64,000 bases of DNA from Zhenhengia yiwuensis (GTDB taxonomy: Bacteria; Bacillota; Clostridia; Lachnospirales; Cellulosilyticaceae), in NCBI RefSeq assembly GCF_014384995.1, contig NZ_JACRSY010000009.1, positions 62,001 to 126,000 of the forward strand, read 5' to 3'. How positions within the stretch are numbered: position 1 is the first letter of the stretch; every line of letters starts with the position of its first letter. The notes beneath the pieces were generated by a model. The model made no database searches. It worked only from the letters and a program-made list of their open reading frames with translations, and was not told the DNA's origin. Made by a program: the position numbers and the translations under genes. Shown one piece after another: positions 16,693 through 25,394 of this stretch.

Positions 16693-17598
16693 ATGAACGA
16701 TACATTTAAATCAGGCTTTATTTCAATCATTGGGAGAACCAATGTAGGGAAATCTACACTTATGAATAGATTAATTGGCGAGAAAATCGCTATTATGTCT
16801 AACAAACCTCAAACAACACGTAATCGTATTCAAACTGTATTGACTACAGATACGTATCAAGCTGTTTTTATAGATACACCTGGGATTCATACGCCTCAAA
16901 ATAAATTAGGGGAAATGATGATTAAAACAGCTAACACAACACTTAATGAAGTGGATATTATTTTCTACCTTGTAGAGCCACATCCAATCATTGGCAAAAA
17001 TGAAGCTACTATTATTGAGAAGCTTAAATCAGTTCATACACCAATCTTCCTCTGTATCAATAAAATTGATAGTGTATCGAAGGAAGAAGTAGCAGAAACT
17101 ATTAATAAGTATAAAGAGGAATTAGATTTTAGTGAGATTATTCCTATTTCAGCTTATGAAGGGGCTAACATTGATGCCCTTTTAAAATGTATTGAAAAGT
17201 ATTTACCAGAAGGACCGCAGTTCTTCCCAGACGATGTTTTAACAGACCAACCAGAAAGACAAATTGTAGCTGAGCTCATTCGTGAGAAAGCACTTCACCT
17301 TTTAGATAAAGAGATCCCTCACGGTATTGCGGTAGAAATTGATACAATGAAATCTAGAAAAAATGGAGATATTGTAGATATTGAGGCAACGATTGTATGT
17401 GAACGTGATTCTCATAAACGTATTATTATTGGTAAACAAGGTGCAATGATTAAAGAAATCGGAAGTAAAGCACGCTATGATATGGAGAGGCTTTTAGGAT
17501 CTAAGGTTTATTTAACTTTATGGGTTAAAGTTAAGAAGAATTGGCGTGACAGCCAATTCCTACTTAAAAATTATGGATTTAATGATCAAGATTTTTAG
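16693..17598 (+). CDS. era: GTPase Era
   Basis: 301 residues; ATG 16693 after AAGGAG, preferred over an in-frame ATG inside cdd. GTPase motifs: G1 GRTNVGKST, G3 DTPGIH, G4 NKID; the C-terminal KH domain with IIIGKQGAMIKEIG binds the 3' end of 16S rRNA. It checks 30S assembly. Works in the same process as YbeY from this operon. Confidence 0.97.
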   Translation: MNDTFKSGFISIIGRTNVGKSTLMNRLIGEKIAIMSNKPQTTRNRIQTVLTTDTYQAVFIDTPGIHTPQNKLGEMMIKTANTTLNEVDIIFYLVEPHPIIGKNEATIIEKLKSVHTPIFLCINKIDSVSKEEVAETINKYKEELDFSEIIPISAYEGANIDALLKCIEKYLPEGPQFFPDDVLTDQPERQIVAELIREKALHLLDKEIPHGIAVEIDTMKSRKNGDIVDIEATIVCERDSHKRIIIGKQGAMIKEIGSKARYDMERLLGSKVYLTLWVKVKKNWRDSQFLLKNYGFNDQDF

Positions 17599-17707
17599 TA
17601 ATCGAAAATTTTAATAGTCAAGGTCTTTTACAATGGCAATTTTTTTGTAGCATAGGATAGCCAAACTTGTATAAGCTAATAGTAATAAGCTGAAGGGGGT
17701 AGTTCAT

Positions 17708-17827
17708 ATGTTAGATCATTTATGGAAATGCTTTGAAACCACAGGAGATATACAAACCTATTTGAACTTTAAAGAATATGAAAGAACCAGACAAGGCTTA
17801 CAAGAAAAGAGATTGGATGAAAACTAG
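17708..17827 (+). CDS. yqzL: YqzL family small protein
   Basis: 39 residues, from ATG 17708 after AAGGGGG with ideal spacing, to TAG 17825. The sequence opens with a Trp-containing helix, then TTGDIQTYLNFKEYER: the pattern of the YqzL family, which sits between era and recO in Bacillus as here. Function unknown. Its position 5 bases before recO suggests it provides the ribosome loading for recO, whose own RBS is poor. Confidence 0.82.
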   Translation: MLDHLWKCFETTGDIQTYLNFKEYERTRQGLQEKRLDEN

Positions 17828-17832
17828 AGATT

Positions 17833-18594
17833 ATGGTTATAAAAGTTGATGCAGTTGTTGTAAAAGAATATGTAGTAGGAGAGAGTGATAAATATATCAC
17901 TCTCTTTACAAGAGAATATGGAATTATTCAAGTAGGTGCACCACGTGCTAAGAAGTTTGATAAAGGACTTGCTTCAGGAACAGAGCTTTTTGTATATGGT
18001 GAGTTTGTCTTGACTCAGTATAAGCACACTTACAAATTAATTAGTGTAGAGCCACGTTATACTTTTCATCATTTAAGAGAAAACTTGGTGATTTTAAGTT
18101 ATGCTTCTTACATTGCAGAATTTGTAAGTGAAGTAGCAACTGAAAGTAGTGGTAACAGTGAGCTGCTTACTCTTATGCTTTATGCTTTACATAGTTTGAA
18201 TAAAAGTAGTGAAGAAAGTGCAGAGCGTATTCGCCGTACCTTTGAAATGCGTGCTCTTGTCGTATTAGGATTCACACCGGAGTTAACAAGATGTGTATCA
18301 TGCGGTATGTCAGTAGAAGGAGATGAACATGCTACCTATACTTTTCTTGTGGAAGAAGGTGGTTTATGCTGCAAGAAATGTAGAAGCATGAGCGCTCTTA
18401 TAACTTTAAGTTATACAACATGGTATGTGCTTAATTACATACGACTTGCACCCTATAAAACACTTTTTAATTTCGAAATTAAACCCTATGTCTTGCAAGA
18501 GATGGCAAGGCTATGTGATGAAATGGTTGCCTATTATATTGAGAAGTCTTTTAAAACCTTAGAATTTATTAAGAGCTTAGGAATTTTATCTTAA
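17833..18594 (+). CDS. recO: DNA repair protein RecO
   Basis: 253 residues. N-terminal OB-fold (VVVKEYVVGESDKYITLFTREYGI), helical middle, and a zinc site CVSC...CCKKC (about 156-183). Helps RecF/RecR load RecA at gaps. The last codons and the stop codon form the left arm of an 18-base-pair terminator hairpin, so the C-terminal residues are constrained by the RNA structure. Confidence 0.95.
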   Translation: MVIKVDAVVVKEYVVGESDKYITLFTREYGIIQVGAPRAKKFDKGLASGTELFVYGEFVLTQYKHTYKLISVEPRYTFHHLRENLVILSYASYIAEFVSEVATESSGNSELLTLMLYALHSLNKSSEESAERIRRTFEMRALVVLGFTPELTRCVSCGMSVEGDEHATYTFLVEEGGLCCKKCRSMSALITLSYTTWYVLNYIRLAPYKTLFNFEIKPYVLQEMARLCDEMVAYYIEKSFKTLEFIKSLGILS

Positions 18595-18615
18595 AATTCC
18601 TAAGCTCTTTCTTCG
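18571..18615 (+). terminator. Terminator built into the end of recO
   Basis: An 18-base perfect stem: 18571-18588 pairs with 18592-18609, loop TCT. The left arm codes for the C-terminal residues of RecO and the TAA stop opens the right arm; the T-rich stretch TTTCTT follows. It closes the yqfC-recO unit. Confidence 0.88.
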
Positions 18616-18631
18616 TTTATAGCATAAAGTA

Positions 18632-18640
18632 TGCTATAAT
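18632..18640 (+). promoter_or_regulatory. Extended -10 promoter of polA
   Basis: TGC followed by TATAAT at 18635-18640, 44 bases before the polA start. The -35 region is poor (TTCGTT at 18612-18617), which the TGn extension can offset. Confidence 0.6.
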
Positions 18641-18684
18641 AAATAGGAATATTTTGGGGTATCCTTAAATATAGGAGGTGTATA

Positions 18685-21306
18685 ATGAAGAAAAAAATAT
18701 TATTATTTGATGGTTTAAGTATTGCTAATAGAGCCTTTTATGGCATTCCACTTTTGACAAACAAAGAAGGACGTTATACTAATGCTGTTTATGGCTTTTT
18801 AAATATTATGATTAGTATGATTGAAAAGGAAAAACCAGACTTAGTAGGTGTAGCTTTTGATGTAAGTGCACCAACTTTTAGACATATTCAAAATGTAGAA
18901 TACAAAGGGACACGTAAAGGGATGCCACAGGAATTAAGAGAGCAGATTCCACTGCTTAAAGAAGTCCTTGCTCTTATGAACGTACACATTCTGCAAAAAG
19001 AAGGTTTTGAAGCAGATGATATACTGGGTACTTTAGCTAAAGCTGGTGAAAGAGACGGCTATAATATGGTGGTCGTATCAGGAGATCGTGACTTATTGCA
19101 AATTACAAGTGAGGACATTGAACTTAAAATTCCTAAAACAAAGCAGCAGGGAACAGAGATTGAAAGTTACTTTGCAAAAGATGTAGTGGAGAAATATGAA
19201 GTTTCACCTTTGGAATTTATTGATGTAAAAGGGCTTATGGGAGATGCCTCAGATAATATAAAAGGGGTACCAGGCATAGGTGAAAAAACAGCTATTAAGC
19301 TGATTAAACAATATCATTCCATTGAAAACTTATATGAACATATTGATGAGCTTACACAAAAGAAATTAAAAGAAAATCTTATAACCTATAAAGATCAGGC
19401 TTTAGAAAGTAAGATGCTTGCAACGATTGTGTGTGATGTGCCGCTTGAGTATACATGGGACGAGTTCTATCTAGACCTTACTTTATCTGAAGAAGCAGAA
19501 GAAGTGTTTAAACAGCTTGACTTTAAAAAGCTTATAGCAAGACTTCCAAGAACTTCAGCCACTAAAAAAGTAGAAACTATAGAAGTAAGTAAGCAGGAAA
19601 GCTTAGAGTCATTGGGAAGTTCAGAGTGCATGGCGATTACTTATGCTTATGAGGATGGATGCTTAGAATTAGGTATTGCAGAAGGCAAAGGCGTTAATTT
19701 CTTAAGTTTAAATTTAAGTAAAGATCAGGCAGAGGTCAAGACTTTCTTTGAGAAAGAGACAGGCCTTAAAGTGATTCATGATAGCAAGAAGCTTAGACAT
19801 ATTCTAGCTGAGATGCACATAGAGATTAAAGGACAAGTGTTTGATACTTTTATTGCTGCTTATCTCATTGATCCTACAAGTGAAACCTATGAGATTAGTG
19901 AGCTTGCTGATAATTTCTTAGTGATGCAAAATGTACCTTCTTATGAAGAACTTGTTGGCAAAGGTAAAAGTCAAAAACGCTGGCTAGGTTTAGATGAAAA
20001 TACACGTGTGGACTTTTTAACAAGAAGAGCACATATTCTTTATGAAGCTTATGATGTACTTCAGAAAGAGTTAGATAAAAATGATATGCAGATACTCTTT
20101 AATGATATTGAAATGCCGCTTGTTAAAGTGCTTTTTGATATGGAAAGGGAAGGCATTAAAGTAGATCTTGAGAAACTGCAAGCTTATGGCAAAGAATTAG
20201 ATGCCTTAATTGAGAAAGAAGCAGAAAGAGTCTACGAGTTAGCGGGAGAAAGTTTTAATATTAATTCGCCTAAACAGTTAGGTGTTATACTTTTTGAAAA
20301 GATGGATATTCCACCTGTTAAGAAAACCAAAACAGGCTACTCTACAGCTGCAGAAGTCCTTGAGAAGTTAAGAGATGGCTATCCAATTGTAGAACATATT
20401 CTAGCCTACAGACAGTATACAAAGCTTAAATCTACTTATGTAGAAGGTCTTATTGCAGTAATGACATCTGAGCATAAAATTCACTCAAGCTTTAACCAAA
20501 CTATTACAGCTACAGGCCGTATTAGCTCTACAGAACCAAATCTTCAAAATATCCCTGTAAAATTAGAGATGGGGAGACGTATCCGTGAACTCTTTATTCC
20601 AAGTTCAGATGAGTATATCTTCTTAGATGCAGACTATTCACAAATTGAACTACGTGTTCTAGCTGCACTTGCAGGAGATGAGAACCTCATTCATGCTTTC
20701 AATGAAGGCATTGACATTCATACTTTAACAGCATCACAAGTTTTCCATGTGCCATTTGAAGAAGTTACGCCACTTGAACGTAGTAATGCTAAGGCCGTTA
20801 ACTTTGGTATCGTATATGGTATAGGTGCCTTTTCTTTATCAGAAGATCTTAAGATTACACAGAAAGAAGCGGCAGCTTATATAGAGGGATATTTTGAAAA
20901 ATATCCTAAAATAAAAGAATACCTTGATGGATGTATAAGTTTTGCAAGAGATCATGGTTATGTAAAGACTATCTTTAATCGTAAACGTGATATCCCAGAG
21001 ATTAATTCTAAAAACTTCAATTTAAGAGAGTTTGGCAAACGTAAAGCCATGAATACCCCTATTCAAGGTACAGCGGCAGATATAATTAAGCTGGCTATGG
21101 TGCATGTTCACCAAGCACTTCGAGATGAAGGTCTTAAGTCTAAAGTTATTTTAACTGTTCACGATGAGCTGTTATTAGAAGTTTATAGACCAGAACAAGA
21201 AAAGGTTGCCAAACTATTAAAAGAAAAAATGGAGCAAGCAGTAAATTTAAAAGTAGCTATGTCTGTAGAAGTGCATAGCGGTGAAAACTGGTTGGCGGCA
21301 AAATAG
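18685..21306 (+). CDS. polA: DNA polymerase I
   Basis: 873 residues, RBS AGGAGGTG. 5'-nuclease domain (about 1-290; FDGLSIANRAFYG, DADDI-like EADDILG, and GIGEKTA helix-hairpin-helix), a degenerate 3'-5' exonuclease domain (about 300-470) lacking the acidic DxE and DxD residues, and the polymerase domain with DADYSQIELRVLAAL, SNAKAVNFGIVYG and TVHDELL. The inactive proofreading domain is the usual state in Bacillus and clostridial Pol I. Followed at 9 bases by coaE; mutM, often between them, is absent. Confidence 0.97.
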   Translation: MKKKILLFDGLSIANRAFYGIPLLTNKEGRYTNAVYGFLNIMISMIEKEKPDLVGVAFDVSAPTFRHIQNVEYKGTRKGMPQELREQIPLLKEVLALMNVHILQKEGFEADDILGTLAKAGERDGYNMVVVSGDRDLLQITSEDIELKIPKTKQQGTEIESYFAKDVVEKYEVSPLEFIDVKGLMGDASDNIKGVPGIGEKTAIKLIKQYHSIENLYEHIDELTQKKLKENLITYKDQALESKMLATIVCDVPLEYTWDEFYLDLTLSEEAEEVFKQLDFKKLIARLPRTSATKKVETIEVSKQESLESLGSSECMAITYAYEDGCLELGIAEGKGVNFLSLNLSKDQAEVKTFFEKETGLKVIHDSKKLRHILAEMHIEIKGQVFDTFIAAYLIDPTSETYEISELADNFLVMQNVPSYEELVGKGKSQKRWLGLDENTRVDFLTRRAHILYEAYDVLQKELDKNDMQILFNDIEMPLVKVLFDMEREGIKVDLEKLQAYGKELDALIEKEAERVYELAGESFNINSPKQLGVILFEKMDIPPVKKTKTGYSTAAEVLEKLRDGYPIVEHILAYRQYTKLKSTYVEGLIAVMTSEHKIHSSFNQTITATGRISSTEPNLQNIPVKLEMGRRIRELFIPSSDEYIFLDADYSQIELRVLAALAGDENLIHAFNEGIDIHTLTASQVFHVPFEEVTPLERSNAKAVNFGIVYGIGAFSLSEDLKITQKEAAAYIEGYFEKYPKIKEYLDGCISFARDHGYVKTIFNRKRDIPEINSKNFNLREFGKRKAMNTPIQGTAADIIKLAMVHVHQALRDEGLKSKVILTVHDELLLEVYRPEQEKVAKLLKEKMEQAVNLKVAMSVEVHSGENWLAAK

Positions 21307-21315
21307 GAGAAAGCG

Positions 21316-21921
21316 ATGCAAACATTAGGAATTGTTGGAGGAATAGGTTCAGGGAAGAGCACGATTGTATCTCTTCTTTGTGAACTTAAAAAATGTTTTG
21401 TCATAGGTGCAGACGAGCTAGGTCATCGTATTTTGCTAAAGGGGGATTTAGCATATGATCAAGTTGTTGAAACCTTTGGAGAAAGTATTTTAGATGAAAA
21501 TGGGCAGATTGTGCGTAGAAGGTTAGGAGATATAGTCTTTGCAGATAGAGAAAAGCTTAATGCACTTAATACCATTACACATCCTATTATCTATAATGAA
21601 ATTAAAGTACAAGTAGAAAGATGTAAAGAAGAAGAGAAATGGGATTTTGTCATTATAGATGCGGCGCTCTTAATTGAAATAGGACTTGTTCCTTTAACGG
21701 ATCGTATTATAGGTGTCTTTTCAGATGAACAGACACGTATTACACGTCTTATAGAACGGGATCATTTTACAAAAGAACAAGTGTTAGAGAGGATTAATAA
21801 GCAGAAAAAGTGGGAAGAATTAGAAAAAGTCTCTCACTATATTATTGATAATCGTTTCACACGTGAAAATACCAAAGAACAATTAAAAGCCTTATTAGAA
21901 AAAATAATGAAGGGGTATTAG
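21316..21921 (+). CDS. coaE: Dephospho-CoA kinase
   Basis: 201 residues. P-loop GGIGSGKST at about 8-16, then DELGHRILLKGD and DAALLIEIGL, the signatures of the last enzyme of CoA synthesis. Phosphorylates dephospho-CoA with ATP. The polA-coaE pairing is conserved in Firmicutes. Confidence 0.95.
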   Translation: MQTLGIVGGIGSGKSTIVSLLCELKKCFVIGADELGHRILLKGDLAYDQVVETFGESILDENGQIVRRRLGDIVFADREKLNALNTITHPIIYNEIKVQVERCKEEEKWDFVIIDAALLIEIGLVPLTDRIIGVFSDEQTRITRLIERDHFTKEQVLERINKQKKWEELEKVSHYIIDNRFTRENTKEQLKALLEKIMKGY

Positions 21922-21922
21922 C

Positions 21923-22462
21923 GTGAAGATGAGGAAATGTATTAAAGGGTTAGTGTACGGTATACTTATAGTGTGTATACTTACAGGAGGTCTGTTCTTA
22001 AGCTATAGAAGACCATTTAGAGATTTAGTCGAAACTTATAGTAACCAGTATGGTCTAGATAGCAACCTTGTTTATGCAGTTATGAAAGCAGAAAGCGGTT
22101 ATGACCCTATGGCTATTTCTAAAAGTGGTGCGAAGGGGCTCATGCAAATTATGAATAAAACAGGAACTTGGGGAGCAGAAGAATGTGCGATTCCTGATTA
22201 TGCTAATGATAGACTGTTTGAGCCAAGTATTAATATCCAAATTGGAACATGGTATTTAGCAAGGCTTATGAAACAATATGAAGGCAATTTGCAACTTGTT
22301 TTAGCAGCCTATAATGCAGGTACAGGTAATGTAGCCAAGTGGCGTAACAATACACTTTATAGTAGCGATGGCAATGTTTTGCATACAATTCCCTTTAAAG
22401 AGACACAAAAGTATATACAAAAAGTAAGCTTTTATTATAAAGTTTATAATTTGTTATACTAA
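21923..22462 (+). CDS. Membrane-anchored lytic transglycosylase (SLT)
   Basis: 179 residues. GTG 21923 is chosen because AAGGGG is 7 bases upstream; ATG 21929 is possible. One N-terminal membrane anchor (about 9-28), then an SLT goose-type lysozyme domain: VMKAESGYDPMAISKSGAKGLMQIM with the catalytic Glu in KAESG, and AYNAGTGNV. Cleaves peptidoglycan glycan strands outside the membrane. The gene follows coaE by one base as in several clostridia (YjbJ-like). Confidence 0.92.
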   Translation: MKMRKCIKGLVYGILIVCILTGGLFLSYRRPFRDLVETYSNQYGLDSNLVYAVMKAESGYDPMAISKSGAKGLMQIMNKTGTWGAEECAIPDYANDRLFEPSINIQIGTWYLARLMKQYEGNLQLVLAAYNAGTGNVAKWRNNTLYSSDGNVLHTIPFKETQKYIQKVSFYYKVYNLLY

Positions 22463-22474
22463 GGAGGAATGTAA

Positions 22475-24079
22475 ATGGTACAAAAGATATGGAAATATAT
22501 TTTTCTAATAATGTGTGTAGGCCTTTTAACAGGCTGCACGCCTGAGACAGATATTAAAGAAAACTCTACTTCAAAAGTAGAAGTACCTGTTGAGGAAGAA
22601 ACACCTAAAAAAGAATCTGTATCTAAAATTACAATAGGTATGCAAAATCCAGTCACTTTAAATCCTATTTATAATATGGATAAAAGTGTTCAGCACACAC
22701 TTTATCTCCTCTTTGATACTCTTGTAAATATTGAAGAGGACGGAAGTGTAACACCTAATTTAGCTGAAAGCTTTACGTATAGTGCAAAGGACAAAGTCCT
22801 TATTGTAAAACTTAGAGAAGATATTAAATGGCAAGATGGCACGCCTCTTACAAGTGAAGATGTTCTTTTTACTTTAGATTTGATTAAGAATGCTACAGAG
22901 TCACCTTATAAGTTAACTACAGCTAATATAGCTAATGTTCAGGCTATGGATCGCTATACTTTTAAGATTTTCTATAGACAGGATTTTAGTGGAGTTTACC
23001 AAACTTTATTCTTCCCTGTTTTACCTAAACATATCTATAATGTTGAGAAAGAGCAACAGCTGTCCTTATTACCTATAGGGAATGGACCTTATATGTATAA
23101 GGAAAGTGTACCCCATAAGGAAATTACACTTGAGGCTAACCCTAATTACTTTAAAGGAGAGCCTACTATTAAAAATATTGAAGTTATGATTATTCCAGAT
23201 GAAGAAAGTTTACTTTATGCTTTTGAGCAGGGACTTATTGATGTCATCTATACAGATGTAATGGAATGGGGAAAATATGCTAAGGATAAATCAGCTACTA
23301 TTTATGAAATAGGAACTAATTGCTATGAATTTATGGGACTTAATTTTAATAAACCTATTTTTCAAAATGCAAAGGTAAGAGAAGCGTTAGTTTATGGAAT
23401 TGATAGGCAAAAGATATCTGATACCTACTATCTAGGGCATTCAGTTGTAACAGATACACTTATTGCACCATATTCTTATCTCTTTGACCCAACACTTCAG
23501 ATTAAAGAGTATAATGTGGAGAAAGCGAAATTACTTTTAGTGGGTGAGGGGTATCAATATGATGAGGATTCCAAATTATTTACGAAGAATAATGTACCAC
23601 TAAGTTTTAATCTTCTTGTTAATGAAGAGAATAAGGAGCGTCTTCGTGTAGCTGAATATATGCAGAAGATGTACAAAGAATTAGGTATTGAAGTGAACAT
23701 TGATAAAGTAGCTGCCGAGGTTTATAAAGAACGCATCTATAATAAGCAATTTGATGCTTTCTTAGGTGGATGGAAGATTTCATATATTCCAGATGTAACT
23801 TTTGCATTCCATTCTAGTCAAATTACAAATGGTGATAATTTTATCAGTTATTCGGATCAAATGATGGATGATTTAATTAGAAATGCTTTTAATAGTCATC
23901 CTGATCAAATTACAGAGGCATATGGACGTTTGCAACAATATATTGCAGAGCAAAATCCTTATATTAGTTTATATTTTAAGAATGGTGCACTCATTACAAA
24001 GAAAAAGATAGGTGGTAATATACAACCAAACCCTATTAATTTTTACTCAAATATAGAAGAATGGAAACTTATAGACTAG
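22475..24079 (+). CDS. Family 5 extracellular solute-binding lipoprotein (Opp/Dpp-like)
   Basis: 534 residues. Signal peptide with lipobox LTGC ending near residue 21, a linker rich in Lys/Glu, then the SBP_bac_5 domain (LNPIYNMDKS, DGSVTPNLAESF, KWQDGTPLTSEDVLFTLD, GNGPYMYKE). Binds peptides or similar ligands. No ABC permease or ATPase gene lies near, so it is an orphan binding protein that may share a transporter elsewhere or serve as a sensor. Follows the transglycosylase by 12 bases, which hints at peptidoglycan peptide capture; this is an inference. Confidence 0.9.
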   Translation: MVQKIWKYIFLIMCVGLLTGCTPETDIKENSTSKVEVPVEEETPKKESVSKITIGMQNPVTLNPIYNMDKSVQHTLYLLFDTLVNIEEDGSVTPNLAESFTYSAKDKVLIVKLREDIKWQDGTPLTSEDVLFTLDLIKNATESPYKLTTANIANVQAMDRYTFKIFYRQDFSGVYQTLFFPVLPKHIYNVEKEQQLSLLPIGNGPYMYKESVPHKEITLEANPNYFKGEPTIKNIEVMIIPDEESLLYAFEQGLIDVIYTDVMEWGKYAKDKSATIYEIGTNCYEFMGLNFNKPIFQNAKVREALVYGIDRQKISDTYYLGHSVVTDTLIAPYSYLFDPTLQIKEYNVEKAKLLLVGEGYQYDEDSKLFTKNNVPLSFNLLVNEENKERLRVAEYMQKMYKELGIEVNIDKVAAEVYKERIYNKQFDAFLGGWKISYIPDVTFAFHSSQITNGDNFISYSDQMMDDLIRNAFNSHPDQITEAYGRLQQYIAEQNPYISLYFKNGALITKKKIGGNIQPNPINFYSNIEEWKLID

Positions 24080-24101
24080 TTCAATTGAACTAGTCTATTT
24101 T
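24071..24101 (+). terminator. Palindromic terminator overlapping stop of binding lipoprotein
   Basis: A 28-base perfect palindrome, arms 24071-24082 and 24087-24098 around AATT, containing the TAG stop at 24077-24079 and ending in TTT. Closes the polA to lipoprotein unit. Confidence 0.78.
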
Positions 24102-24169
24102 GGTATCTTTAATTTTACAAAGGGATATAGTACAATAAAAACTATGAAAAATAAGAGGTGAACAAGAAG

Positions 24170-25075
24170 ATGCTCTATGAGAATGAAGCTTTAGGAATAA
24201 GTACTATTATAGCGGAGAATAGGCAGAAAAGGCCTAATAAGGTCAAAGGTGAAAGTATGTGTCCTTTCTGTAAGCAAAATGAGTCGGCAATAGAACAAGT
24301 TGTTATGGAGACGTTCACTTCTGATGAAGATCATATAAGAATTGTCAATAATAAATATCCTGTTTGTCATAAACGGGGAGATTTATATGGTATACATGAC
24401 GTAGTGATTGAAACGTTATATCATGATAAGAAACCTCATAGCTTTTCAAAAAGTCATTGGTATGACCTTATCAAGCTTATACAGCTTAGATGGCTAGAGA
24501 TAAGCCAAGATGAGCGTATACAGTTTATTCAAGTCTTTAAAAATGAAGGAGAGAAGGCTGGGGCTAGTATTATGCATTCACATTGGCAAATTATTGCATT
24601 AGAAGAAACTCCACTTACAATGAAAAGACATTATGAAAGCGTGGGAGAGCAGTATGAAAAAGAAGGATGTTGGCTTTGTAAACAGCAGGATTCCTCTTGG
24701 TTGGACATTATAAAAACAAGCAAGTGGCGACTCACTGTACCTGAAGGTGCTCGAGCACCCTATGAAAGTTGGATTGTACCTAACATACATTTTGCGAATT
24801 TAGGTCAAATAACGGATGATGCACTTAAGGAACTAGCTCTGCTTCTAAGTGATACATTAAAGCTTTATGAACGTATGCTACCGGAGGTAAGTTATAATAT
24901 TTGTGTAATGAGCGGAAAACCAAAAGGAGATCAGTCTTATCACTTCTATATTAGTCTACTACCTAGAACAGGCAATTTTGCAGGTTTTGAACTTGCAACA
25001 GGCTGTTATATCAATATCTTAAGTCCAAAGGGACTAGTAGATAAGATGAAAGAATTAGTAGAAGAAATTAAATAA
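24170..25075 (+). CDS. HIT/GalT-superfamily protein, DUF4931-like
   Basis: 301 residues from ATG 24170 with GAGGTG 9 bases upstream; the GTG at 24158 lies in that RBS. Two Cys pairs, CPFC near the start and CWLC in the middle, suggest a zinc site. HSHWQ at 136-140 corresponds to the HxHxQ active site of galactose-1-phosphate uridylyltransferases, with the nucleophilic His138 kept, and a late HFYISLLPR repeats the HIT pattern. It is too divergent to call GalT; DUF4931 proteins are of unknown substrate, probably nucleotidyl transferases or hydrolases. Confidence 0.75.
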   Translation: MLYENEALGISTIIAENRQKRPNKVKGESMCPFCKQNESAIEQVVMETFTSDEDHIRIVNNKYPVCHKRGDLYGIHDVVIETLYHDKKPHSFSKSHWYDLIKLIQLRWLEISQDERIQFIQVFKNEGEKAGASIMHSHWQIIALEETPLTMKRHYESVGEQYEKEGCWLCKQQDSSWLDIIKTSKWRLTVPEGARAPYESWIVPNIHFANLGQITDDALKELALLLSDTLKLYERMLPEVSYNICVMSGKPKGDQSYHFYISLLPRTGNFAGFELATGCYINILSPKGLVDKMKELVEEIK

Positions 25076-25100
25076 AAAATAATAAGGGAGTAATACAATA

Positions 25101-25370
25101 ATGAAGGGTATTATAACAGTTGTAGGAAAAGATCAAGTAGGTATCATTGCTAAAGTATGTACGCTTTTAAGTGATGCTAATGTGAATATATTAGATATTT
25201 CTCAAACTATTTTACAAGGGTACTTTAATATGATGATGATTGTAAATTTAGAAGCAAATACTATGTCTTTTGATGAACTTGTAGATTCTTTAAATGAACT
25301 TGGAAAGGCTTTAGAGGTAGATATTCGTCTTCAACATGAACAGATTTTTGACTCTATGCATCGTATTTAA
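25101..25370 (+). CDS. ACT domain protein (UPF0237)
   Basis: 89 residues, a single ACT domain: ITVVGKDQVGIIAKVCTLLSDANVNILDISQTI. The UPF0237 family is found directly upstream of UPF0210, as here (24-base gap). ACT domains bind amino acids; a small regulatory partner is likely, but the ligand is unknown. Confidence 0.92.
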   Translation: MKGIITVVGKDQVGIIAKVCTLLSDANVNILDISQTILQGYFNMMMIVNLEANTMSFDELVDSLNELGKALEVDIRLQHEQIFDSMHRI

Positions 25371-25394
25371 GAAACTTACAAGGGAGGAATAGGT

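Noticed and set aside
19560..20100. Degenerate 3'-5' exonuclease in PolA as a novelty
   Set aside because: Loss of the proofreading acidic residues is the normal state in Firmicutes Pol I.
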